Shown here piece by piece: positions 37,006-44,477 of a DNA stretch of 64,000 nt. This stretch comes from Persicobacter diffluens (GTDB lineage Bacteria; Bacteroidota; Bacteroidia; Cytophagales; Cyclobacteriaceae). Location: NCBI RefSeq assembly GCF_036244895.1, contig NZ_BQKE01000002.1, positions 868,001 to 932,000 on the forward strand, written 5' to 3'. The notes under the pieces are model-generated. The model saw only the letters and a program-made list of their open reading frames with translations, made no database searches and was not told where the DNA came from. Position numbers and translations under genes: made by a program. The stretch's first letter is position 1. Each line of letters opens with the position of its first letter.

Positions 37006-38109
37006 ATGAACACCGAGCAAAGCAAGCTATTTGGACAATACAATTTGAGAGGCAATCATCTTCAGAACCGCATCGCCATGGCGCCCATGACCCGCTCCAG
37101 AACCATTGGAGAGGAAGTGGTCACTCCTCTTGCCGCAGAATATTACGGACAAAGGGCCACTGCCGGATTGATTATCACCGAAGGAAGCCCAATTTCGAAA
37201 GTGGGAAGAGGATATTCCATGACACCCGGCATTTACACTCCTGAACAAATTGAAGGCTGGAAAAAAGTGACCGATGAAGTTCATGCCAAAGGTGGAAAAA
37301 TATTTATACAATTATGGCATGTTGGCCGCAGATCTCATAGTCTGATTGCGGGTGAACAACCGCATGCACCCTCATCATTAAAGGTAACAGACAGGGTATA
37401 CGGACCGCTTCAAGAAGGTGGCTTTGGTATGATTGAAACTGAATTACCTAAAGCCATGACTTTGGAAGACATCAAAAATACGCAGCAAGATTTTGTTCAG
37501 GCCGCCAAAAATGCCATAGAGGCAGGTTTTGATGGTGTGGAATTGCATGGCGCACATGGCTATTTAATTGACTCTTTCCTGAGATTGCATGCTAATGAAA
37601 GAACAGATCAATACGGAGGCAGTAAAGAAAATCGAATGCGATTCCTTTTGGAAACCATCACAGCGGTGACGGAAGCCATTGGAGGAGAAAAAACTGCCAT
37701 TCGACTTTCTCCACACGTGGCAGAAGGAGCGGCAGCCCATGATCCGGAAATTATCGATTTGACCTATGAGATCTTAAAAGCCTTGGAACCACTCAATTTG
37801 GCTTATATTCATTTCTCGGAAAATATCTCCAATTATCAGGAGGTGCCGGATAGTTTTCGAACAAAAGTAAGAGCTGTTTATAATGGCCCGATCATGGTGG
37901 CAGGAAAATTAACCAAAGCAAAAGCGGAAGCAATATTGGCTAAAAAACAAGCTGATCTGGTCGCCTTTGGACAGCCTTTTATTTTCAATCCTGATTTGGT
38001 TCAAAGAATGAAAAATAACTGGCCACTGAACGAAGGGCGGGCAGATGCACATAGTACCTTTTATGGTGGTGGAGCAGAAGGCTATACGGATTACCCTTTT
38101 TACCAGTAA
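37006..38109 (+). CDS. Old Yellow Enzyme family alkene reductase (NADH:flavin oxidoreductase)
   Basis: FMN-dependent ene-reductase of 367 residues, cytoplasmic TIM barrel. Marks: NRIAMAPMTRSRTIGEEVVT (phosphate/FMN start), LIITEGSPISKVGRGYSMTP, IFIQLWHVGRRSHSLIAGEQ, then FDGVELHGAHGYLIDSFLRL with the HxxH substrate pair, NERTDQYGGSKENRMRFLLE, and the FMN site VAGKLTKAKAEAILAKKQAD / VAFGQPFIFNPDLVQR. It belongs to the NemA/XenB-type branch, reducing activated C=C bonds or nitro-compounds, often as a detoxification enzyme. The start ATG is at 37006. Convergent with the transglutaminase gene across a bidirectional terminator. Confidence 0.94.
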   Translation: MNTEQSKLFGQYNLRGNHLQNRIAMAPMTRSRTIGEEVVTPLAAEYYGQRATAGLIITEGSPISKVGRGYSMTPGIYTPEQIEGWKKVTDEVHAKGGKIFIQLWHVGRRSHSLIAGEQPHAPSSLKVTDRVYGPLQEGGFGMIETELPKAMTLEDIKNTQQDFVQAAKNAIEAGFDGVELHGAHGYLIDSFLRLHANERTDQYGGSKENRMRFLLETITAVTEAIGGEKTAIRLSPHVAEGAAAHDPEIIDLTYEILKALEPLNLAYIHFSENISNYQEVPDSFRTKVRAVYNGPIMVAGKLTKAKAEAILAKKQADLVAFGQPFIFNPDLVQRMKNNWPLNEGRADAHSTFYGGGAEGYTDYPFYQ

Positions 38110-38140
38110 TTATGGCAAAACGCTGGTTAAAAATCCGGCA

Positions 38141-38189
38141 TAAAAAAACCACCAGCACTGCGGGCATGTCGCAGGCGGTGGTTTTCTAC
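38141..38189. terminator. Bidirectional terminator between convergent genes
   Basis: AAAACCACC and GGTGGTTTT pair around an inner CTGC/GCAG stem. T runs lie on both strands (TTTTC to the right, seven T on the minus strand), so it can serve both the ene-reductase and the transglutaminase-like gene. Confidence 0.8.
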
Positions 38190-38230
38190 TTTTGACCAAA
38201 TAAAATGGTCGACCCTAAAATTATTCTTTG

Positions 38231-38391
38231 GAGCGTGTTTACAAGCCAAAATTCGTTGCGAAAATTGGAAGAATTGCAGAAGCGATAATGGATTATATTG
38301 AAAGAATAGCATCGCTATTGTAGAGAAATTATCCGAAATCGCTTCCAATCATTCGAATTTGCAGCCGGATATGGTGCTTTAAAACACGCTC
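38231..38391 (-). repeat. Repeat A copy directly abutting the transglutaminase stop codon
   Basis: Reverse orientation: GAGCGTGTTTACAAGCC to GGTGCTTTAAAACACGCTC. The next three bases, TTA (38392-38394), are both the expected target triplet and the TAA stop of the minus-strand gene. Core GAATAGCATCGCTATTG intact. Confidence 0.9.
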
Positions 38392-39600
38392 TTACTGGTA
38401 ATAAAGTCGAATAGTCTGACTTTCATTCACCATTTTTGTTTCCTGTTTTGCCAGTTCTGCTTTGGTTGGATAAACCAATTTAATCTCACTTCCTGCTTCT
38501 ACATAAAAAGTCAGGAAATCATTCATATCCTGCTCCGGAGAGGCAGTTTTCCCTTCTAGCAGCACTTCCCCATCCTTTAAGATTTTTACTTCTGCCGCCA
38601 CGCGATCATCCCCCATGGAACAAGCCTGATTTTTAAACATGACCAACTGCACTTTTACTTTTCCATCCTGCATGGCCGCTTCCTCTTGCAGGTGCGCCTG
38701 ATATAAATCTAAATAACGCTGGGTCACATTTTCGGCATGCACATATTTAATATCTTCATCCCACACCAAAGGGAAATGAGCGTCTGCAGGTTTATAGGAG
38801 GAAGCATAAATCCAATGCGCTTTACTCGCCGGATTGGCCTGTCCTGCATCCGGCAGGAACCAACCTTTATCCAGCCCATCACTTGGATAATATTCTGTGA
38901 AATTCCACTGCCCATCTACGTAAACTTCATTCCAGTTATGATTCCCCTCCTTCGTTGTCCAATTTGGAGTTCCAACGATACGAGCGGGAATTCCTACGGC
39001 GCGGAAAGCATCTACCAATAGCACTGAAAGGCCTGTACAAGATGCCAATCCGCAATCCATCGATTCATAAGGGGACTGATCCGGCTTGGGGCGAGCAGTA
39101 GAATACTTAACTTTTACCTCCTCCATGATCGCATGGTTAATGGAGTGAATGGCCTCCCGAATATCCCCGGCATCTTTCACCATGGGAGCAAAACGATTGT
39201 AAAAATCCTGACGCCAATTATCACGACGCTCATTCAAGGTCGCATAAGGCAATACTTCATTAAAAAAAACTTCCTTAGGAATCGCTTTGGCCCATGCAAA
39301 TTCCTCTCTTGCCTGATAGGCCAGGGCAGTATTTTCTAATAAGTAATCCGCTTTTAAAGATTTAAGATCCCGCTCCGGCATATAGGCGATCAAATAAGCC
39401 ATCCCTTCTTTTTGAGCCGCCGGCACCTTTGTCAGGGCGAGCTCGAGTTCGGTGGCATTCTCTCCAGCCAGACTAAGGGCTTGAGAAATTTCTTCTTGAT
39501 ATTTTTGTGGCACTTGCTGATCAACAGATTGACGGCAAGCCACTGAAATCAATAGTAAAAACACCCAGGACCTGAGGGTAGCAGAAAAAAAATCATTCAT
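38392..39600 (-). CDS. Transglutaminase-like superfamily lipoprotein
   Basis: Exported protein of 402 residues with a transglutaminase-like (papain-type) core. The ATG at 39600 gives MNDFFSATLRSWVFLLLISV then AC, a lipobox; an ATG 27 bp upstream is less suitable. Catalytic triad candidates: Cys in DCGLASCTGLSVLLVDAFRA, His in NHNWNEVYVDGQWN, Asp in YYPSDGL. The N-terminal 120 residues are helical and the C-terminal 100 are beta-rich (KVQLVMFKNQACSMGDDRVA). The reaction, peptide or amide hydrolysis or cross-linking, is not decidable. It lies downstream of the PNGase F-like gene, separated by two B repeats, so a shared role in glycoprotein breakdown is possible but unproven. Confidence 0.82.
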   Translation of the reverse strand: MNDFFSATLRSWVFLLLISVACRQSVDQQVPQKYQEEISQALSLAGENATELELALTKVPAAQKEGMAYLIAYMPERDLKSLKADYLLENTALAYQAREEFAWAKAIPKEVFFNEVLPYATLNERRDNWRQDFYNRFAPMVKDAGDIREAIHSINHAIMEEVKVKYSTARPKPDQSPYESMDCGLASCTGLSVLLVDAFRAVGIPARIVGTPNWTTKEGNHNWNEVYVDGQWNFTEYYPSDGLDKGWFLPDAGQANPASKAHWIYASSYKPADAHFPLVWDEDIKYVHAENVTQRYLDLYQAHLQEEAAMQDGKVKVQLVMFKNQACSMGDDRVAAEVKILKDGEVLLEGKTASPEQDMNDFLTFYVEAGSEIKLVYPTKAELAKQETKMVNESQTIRLYYQ

Positions 39601-39740
39601 CGTTGCTGATATTAAATTCATGCTCAATATGCAGTCTGTAGGTATTTTCCCCCGTACTATTTGGGTTACATTTGGATAAAAATAATAGGAAGAGCAAAAA
39701 AAGCACCACCTTTTGGCAGTGCTATTTCCATCCTTATGTT

Positions 39741-39964
39741 TTAACCCGGATTATTCATGCTTCAATCCTCTTTTAGTTGCAAGGCGGGAAAAATGAGGGA
39801 ATAGTCTCCTATTTCGAGTTTTTTCCAACGAAGCAGATGAATGAGGAGAAAGCAAGCTTACCTAAATTTGGGCTATAAAAAAATCAGCAGAAATGATCCT
39901 ATTGAGTTGATTTTAATTCAGTTTAGGTGAATTACTTAATTTAGCGGTGAATAATTCGGGTTAA
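39741..39964 (+). repeat. Repeat B, full copy, first of a tandem pair
   Basis: TTAACCCGGATTATTCATGC to GGTGAATAATTCGGGTTAA, 224 bp. Contains AAGCAGATGAATGAGGAGAA and CTAAATTTGGGCTAT. Confidence 0.88.
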
Positions 39965-40180
39965 TCTTATTATTCCTGCTTAAACCCTCCTTTTGCTGCA
40001 TGGCGGGAAAATGAAGGAATCTTTACTATTTCGAGTTTCTTCCAAACAAGCAAAGAAACGGACCGAAAGTAGGCATACCCGAATTTGGGCTATTGGAAAA
40101 CCCACAAAGGTAAATTAAACCACTAGCATTCAACTCTTGAGCGCAAATATTCAAGTCTAAGACTGAATGACTCGACTTAG
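39961..40180 (+). repeat. Repeat B, second unit sharing the TTAA of the first
   Basis: Starts at the TTAA that ends the previous copy and runs to GAATGACTCGACTTAG. Interior blocks (CTGCATGGCGGGAAAATGAA, CCCGAATTTGGGCTAT) are kept; the right end is decayed. Confidence 0.8.
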
Positions 40181-40269
40181 ATAAATTGCTTCTCACCGAT
40201 TTAAGCTATCGTCAATGATTAAAATAAGGCCACATTTAACTTTCACCTTTTTCTGCACAAGCCCTAAAG

Positions 40270-41505
40270 TCAGAAACTCCCCGTCAAATAAGCAGAAATC
40301 AGCCAGTGATTATGCTCCCCTTCCTTCGTAGGCTGAGATTCCGGCAAGGAAATCTTGAGCTGATGCTTTCCCGCCGAAAGATCGCCCAAATAAATACCTA
40401 CCGGATCCACCACTGAGCCGGGACACCAATTAGATCTGGAGTAATCCGATGAAGCAACGCGCTCCTGAATGGTTCCGCTCACATATTGGCGTTTTTCCCA
40501 ATCCAGCCATTGGGCTTCCTTCACCTCCTCCATCCAAATACCTGAGGACGGATTAAATCTTCGGAAAGCGGCGCAGTCAGTCCTCCAGGGAATCCAGTCC
40601 CATTTCAATTCCCCATCGACATAAACCTTATTGGGGTTTGGCACAAATTCATCCCCTCCGGAATGCCCGCCATGGCCTGTTATGATATAATGAATTTTAA
40701 TGTTCTTCAGTCCAGCCGGCACTTCAAAATCAAATTCGGCTTCCTGACGGCTCAAATAATCAAAAGGCTGCTGTGGGCCAAAATAGGCTATCGAATTGAA
40801 AATAGGGGCGGCATAAGTTTTCGGCATCACGTCATTAGCCAAATAGGCTTCTTTAATCTCCAGTTCTGCCGACAATTGATACCCTTGTGGTGTCCAGGTA
40901 TCAATCCAAACGCCCACATAAACTTCTTTCCCCATGAGCGCCGGAAGTCTGTCGGAAATATCCTGTTCCCAAACCACCTCATTTTCCCAATGATCAATAT
41001 AAGCGGGTTTTCTTCCCACCGTATCCTGCGAGTAATAGCCCACACCAAAAGGCGTCATAAATCGCATTAATTCCATCGCCGGTGCATAACCTTTGGCCGG
41101 AAGTAATCCCGGGAAATCTTCTGAAATACCGGCACTTGCGGGAAATACCGCTTTCCCTTCTTTAATAGAAATTAAATTCACCTCCTGATCGGCGGGAAAC
41201 ATGAATAAAGAACCGGATTTATCCCAACGGTCTCCATTGGACTGCAAGGTCACTTTCAATTGGGCTTTCGCCTTTCTTTGATAGGCCGGCAATTGCACCT
41301 TTTTTAAAACTATCCGACCATTATCCAGTCGCAAAAGCCCTTCCTCCTGTTTCAGATCGCCCAGCTCGGTATTAAAACAAACCGACTGTTGATCAAATAT
41401 TTTCAGACTTAAATTCCCAACAGCCGGGTATTCCTTAGGCCCACAAGACTGAGTCAAAAAGAATAAAAAAATATATAGAACGGAAAAATATCTATTCAAT
41501 AACAT
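40270..41505 (-). CDS. PNGase F-like peptide-N-glycosidase lipoprotein
   Basis: Predicted amidase of 411 residues that cleaves the Asn-GlcNAc bond and frees whole N-glycans. A lipoprotein signal (MLLNRYFSVLYIFLFFLTQS then C) anchors it at the cell surface or periplasm. The two-domain PNGase F fold is suggested by MRFMTPFGVGYYSQ and YIDHWENEVVWEQDISDRLP in the N half, and by the family core YIITGHGGHSGGDEFV, NKVYVDGELKWDWIPWRTDC and SRSNWCPGSVVDPVGIYLGD in the C half. It is 7 bp downstream of cutC, so the two are surely cotranscribed, and lies in the same cluster as SusC/SusD and a GH125 mannosidase. Confidence 0.85.
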   Translation of the reverse strand: MLLNRYFSVLYIFLFFLTQSCGPKEYPAVGNLSLKIFDQQSVCFNTELGDLKQEEGLLRLDNGRIVLKKVQLPAYQRKAKAQLKVTLQSNGDRWDKSGSLFMFPADQEVNLISIKEGKAVFPASAGISEDFPGLLPAKGYAPAMELMRFMTPFGVGYYSQDTVGRKPAYIDHWENEVVWEQDISDRLPALMGKEVYVGVWIDTWTPQGYQLSAELEIKEAYLANDVMPKTYAAPIFNSIAYFGPQQPFDYLSRQEAEFDFEVPAGLKNIKIHYIITGHGGHSGGDEFVPNPNKVYVDGELKWDWIPWRTDCAAFRRFNPSSGIWMEEVKEAQWLDWEKRQYVSGTIQERVASSDYSRSNWCPGSVVDPVGIYLGDLSAGKHQLKISLPESQPTKEGEHNHWLISAYLTGSF

Positions 41506-41512
41506 CTCTATT

Positions 41513-42259
41513 TTAAATAAAATCGTTTATAATTTTCCGGACATCAGCCACTTTTTGTCCATTCGCCCGAAACAATGAAAACTCCGGAACACCCCCACTT
41601 TTCCCCATGCTAATATGAGGGTTTTGGTATTCCATGGTAGAAGGTCGTTCTTCCATGGCGGAAAGGTGCAATTCATTCACCCCGGCCTGCAATAATTCCA
41701 ATGCATTTTGAGGCCCCACACCACTTCCGGCCATAATGCTGATACGACCATTGGCTTGTTGTACCAACTGATTTAAAACCGCTATTCCTTCCGGTGCTGT
41801 ATTAAAACCACCGGAGGTCAATACCCGGCCAAAACCCATGGCTATCAATTGTTCCAGGGTTTCCGGTAAATTAGCACTCATGTCAAAAGCCCGGTGAATG
41901 GTCACTTCCATCCCCTCGGCTAGCGCTACCAAACGTTTGCAGGTTTGGTGATCCAAGCTTCCATCCGGCAACAGGGCGCCAATCACAATGCCATTCGCCC
42001 CGGCTGCCTTGGCCATTCGCACATCCTCCTCCATTACTTCCACCTCCAGCGGGCTGTAAACAAAATCTCCACCTCTGGGGCGAATGATTACATTTACCCC
42101 AATATGCAAGGCCTGGCGCACCTTTTTAATTAATCCATAACTCGGAGTCGTCCCTCCTTCAAACTGCCCCATACACAGCTCCACACGATCTGCCCCATTG
42201 TCCTGAGCAATAATAGCAGACTCTAAACTATACACACAGATTTCTAACGCCTTTTTCAT
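41513..42259 (-). CDS. cutC: CutC family protein (copper homeostasis / TIM-barrel of uncertain role)
   Basis: Cytoplasmic TIM-barrel protein of 248 residues. Family signature at the start (LEICVYSLESAIIAQDNGAD, RVELCMGQFEGGTTPSYGLI), then VIIRPRGGDFVYSPLE, VTIHRAFDMSANLPETLEQL, GRVLTSGGFNTAPEG and MAGSGVGPQNALELLQAGV. Length is normal. The name comes from copper-sensitive Escherichia coli mutants; a direct copper role is disputed. Here it is the first gene of a two-gene unit with the PNGase F-like amidase, which hints at a job in glycoprotein sugar metabolism. Confidence 0.92.
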   Translation of the reverse strand: MKKALEICVYSLESAIIAQDNGADRVELCMGQFEGGTTPSYGLIKKVRQALHIGVNVIIRPRGGDFVYSPLEVEVMEEDVRMAKAAGANGIVIGALLPDGSLDHQTCKRLVALAEGMEVTIHRAFDMSANLPETLEQLIAMGFGRVLTSGGFNTAPEGIAVLNQLVQQANGRISIMAGSGVGPQNALELLQAGVNELHLSAMEERPSTMEYQNPHISMGKSGGVPEFSLFRANGQKVADVRKIINDFI

Positions 42260-42329
42260 TATTTTTTGTTATGGATTATCAATACTAAAATACATCCAAT
42301 ATTACCATTTACCTTGAATCCAAACAAGA

Positions 42330-42357
42330 AAAGGCAGACCAAAAGATCTGCCCTTTC
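42330..42357 (-). terminator. Terminator of the SusC/SusD operon
   Basis: Minus strand GGGCAGATCTTTTGGTCTGCC, then TTTTCTT. It originally lay about 20 bp after the SusD stop and is now 160 bp further because of the A repeat. Confidence 0.8.
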
Positions 42358-42378
42358 CGCTGGAACACGTCCAATTAA

Positions 42379-42538
42379 GAGCATGTTTAAAAGTGCTCCA
42401 TCCGGCTGCAACTTCGAATGATTGGAAGCGATTTTGAATAATCCCTCAATAATTGCGATACAATTCTCTCAAAAAAATCCTTTATCGCTTCTGCAACAAT
42501 CAAATTTTCGCTACGAATTTTGGCCTATAAACTTGCGC
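42379..42538 (+). repeat. Repeat A copy inserted in the SusD stop codon
   Basis: GAGCATGTTTAAAAGTGCTC to GGCCTATAAACTTGCGC, flanked by TAA on both sides (42376-42378 and 42539-42541). The minus-strand gene reads CAG CAT TAG, with the G donated by the element; removing the element and one TAA gives CAG CAT TAA. Confidence 0.92.
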
Positions 42539-44466
42539 TAATGCTGACCCCGGAAAGAGTACCACTGACTGGTGGTAATGAAGTCCGTAGAATAAGATTT
42601 GTAAGCACTTTTCTGCGCATCAATCGCTTTGTTGGCATTGGCCGAGTTCACCGTCAATTCACGCTCCGGATATGGAAAACGGGTAGGACGATAGCCATCC
42701 GTTGCCCCACCAGTGTGCATGGCCTCCTCACGGAACTGATTGGTAGTGGATCCCGGATTCTGAATAGGATCGCTGCTGTACACCGGCAACTGCACCATTC
42801 TTTCCTTTCCGGTGAACTGACCATCCACTATGGATGGGAAATGTGTTCTATTCCACAAGGCGTAAGCTTTGTAACCAGATCCCAATTGAGACAACCAATG
42901 CTGATACAACACCACATCCAATGGACTCTCAAACATATTATTGGGAGCAGATGCAGGGTTGGAAAAGATTTCTCCCGCCTTACTCACATAAGCCGCCACG
43001 GCTGCATTCCAATCGTAATCAGCATTGCCATTGGCCTGATAAGCCATCAATAATTGATCAACAATCCCCTGTCCCGGGTAAAGGCTGGGGTATTTCATAA
43101 TGGCATCATGAACGCCTGCCTCAAATTCCGCTTTGGCATCTGCACCTACCCATCCACGAAGAGAAGCTTCTGCTACCATGAAATGAACTTCATCAGAACC
43201 CATTACGATAGATGGAGATTCCGCACTCAGGATCGTTTCCGGATTAATGCCGGTAAGCACCGCATACTGACCATCGCCATTAAATGGACGACCGTAGTTT
43301 GTTTCCGCATTGCCATCCGCATCACGCTGTACCCAAAGCGCAGCGGTTTCCAGTTTAGGCTCCCCGGTATTTGGATCCGGGTATTGGAACAATCCCTGAC
43401 GACCGAAATCAATATCTCCAGCGCGCAACCCACGGAAGGAAACCGCTTTAAAGTCTTCTCCCACAGCGGCATTCTCTGCCATGGCGAAAGGATCAAAATT
43501 GGGAATATTGGTCCAGGCCTTCGCAGAACCCGAAGCCATATCCAATGGCGCTGCCACCCAGAACAAACGAGGATCTTCCAGCGCTTGCATAGATTTCAAC
43601 GTTACCTCTGACATATAGGTATGAGAGAATCCACCCACACGACCCTGATTAGCGACGCCGGCACCGTTCACATGTTGCCCCCAAGGACCACCTTCTTCAC
43701 TGTGTTGAACCAAGGCGGTCTCATTTACGGTTGAAATATATCCACCTGCATGGGTATAGGCTTCATTGAAAATCGCCTTGCCCGCATCCGCATCAGCAGC
43801 AGACATCATCAGACCAATTCGCATCAGATAAGCATTGGCTAACTTCACCCATTTCACCTGATCGCCCTGAAAATATAGGTCATAGGCAAACAGTTGGTCT
43901 GCATTCGCGGCTGCTATCGCCTCCCGAGACGCTTTAATCTCTTCGGCCATGGCTTTCAGTACCGCTTCCTGACTGTCATATTCCGGATAATAAACCTGCT
44001 CGGAATAACCCTTACCGGCTTCAAAGAATGGAATATCTCCATAAAGTAAAGTAGCCCGTAACAGGTTCACATTTTTCACAATGTTCAACTGAGCGATTTT
44101 ACCATCATTTTGCCCTTCGGCATTATCGGCTGCCATTCGATCATTAGCATCGGTCACATTTTTCATCACGTCCCGGTAAATTAACTCCCAGGTACTGTTG
44201 GTGAATCCGTCGGATCTTCTAAAACCATTACCGGCGGTATAACGACATCCGGAAATACCCGACATGGGAGAGGACATGATCAGGTTACCACGCCAGCCCT
44301 CATGCCCGGAAGCGAACATTTTTAATTGGCTGTAAGTAAACTGATGTTTGACATCGATATCATTTCCCGTCCAGGGGTTTTGGTTCATTTCCTCGAAGCC
44401 ATTGGTGCAGGAGGAAAGGGAAGCAGCTAAAACCGCTGCACCCATCATATATTTTTTAATTCCCAT
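42538..44466 (-). CDS. SusD/RagB-family nutrient-binding lipoprotein
   Basis: Surface glycan-binding lipoprotein of 642 residues, partner of the SusC next to it (11-bp gap to the ATG chosen). The ATG at 44466 (MGIKKYMMGAAVLAASLSSC) gives lipobox LSSC; an ATG 9 bp upstream is possible. Marks: FEEMNQNPWTGNDIDVKHQF, LLRATLLYGDIPFFEAGKGY, WVKLANAYLMRIGLMMSAAD and VMGSDEVHFMVAEASLRGW. It is longer than most SusD proteins (about 500-550). An A repeat is inserted in its stop codon without altering the protein. Confidence 0.93.
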   Translation of the reverse strand: MGIKKYMMGAAVLAASLSSCTNGFEEMNQNPWTGNDIDVKHQFTYSQLKMFASGHEGWRGNLIMSSPMSGISGCRYTAGNGFRRSDGFTNSTWELIYRDVMKNVTDANDRMAADNAEGQNDGKIAQLNIVKNVNLLRATLLYGDIPFFEAGKGYSEQVYYPEYDSQEAVLKAMAEEIKASREAIAAANADQLFAYDLYFQGDQVKWVKLANAYLMRIGLMMSAADADAGKAIFNEAYTHAGGYISTVNETALVQHSEEGGPWGQHVNGAGVANQGRVGGFSHTYMSEVTLKSMQALEDPRLFWVAAPLDMASGSAKAWTNIPNFDPFAMAENAAVGEDFKAVSFRGLRAGDIDFGRQGLFQYPDPNTGEPKLETAALWVQRDADGNAETNYGRPFNGDGQYAVLTGINPETILSAESPSIVMGSDEVHFMVAEASLRGWVGADAKAEFEAGVHDAIMKYPSLYPGQGIVDQLLMAYQANGNADYDWNAAVAAYVSKAGEIFSNPASAPNNMFESPLDVVLYQHWLSQLGSGYKAYALWNRTHFPSIVDGQFTGKERMVQLPVYSSDPIQNPGSTTNQFREEAMHTGGATDGYRPTRFPYPERELTVNSANANKAIDAQKSAYKSYSTDFITTSQWYSFRGQH

Positions 44467-44477
44467 GATTTTCAATC

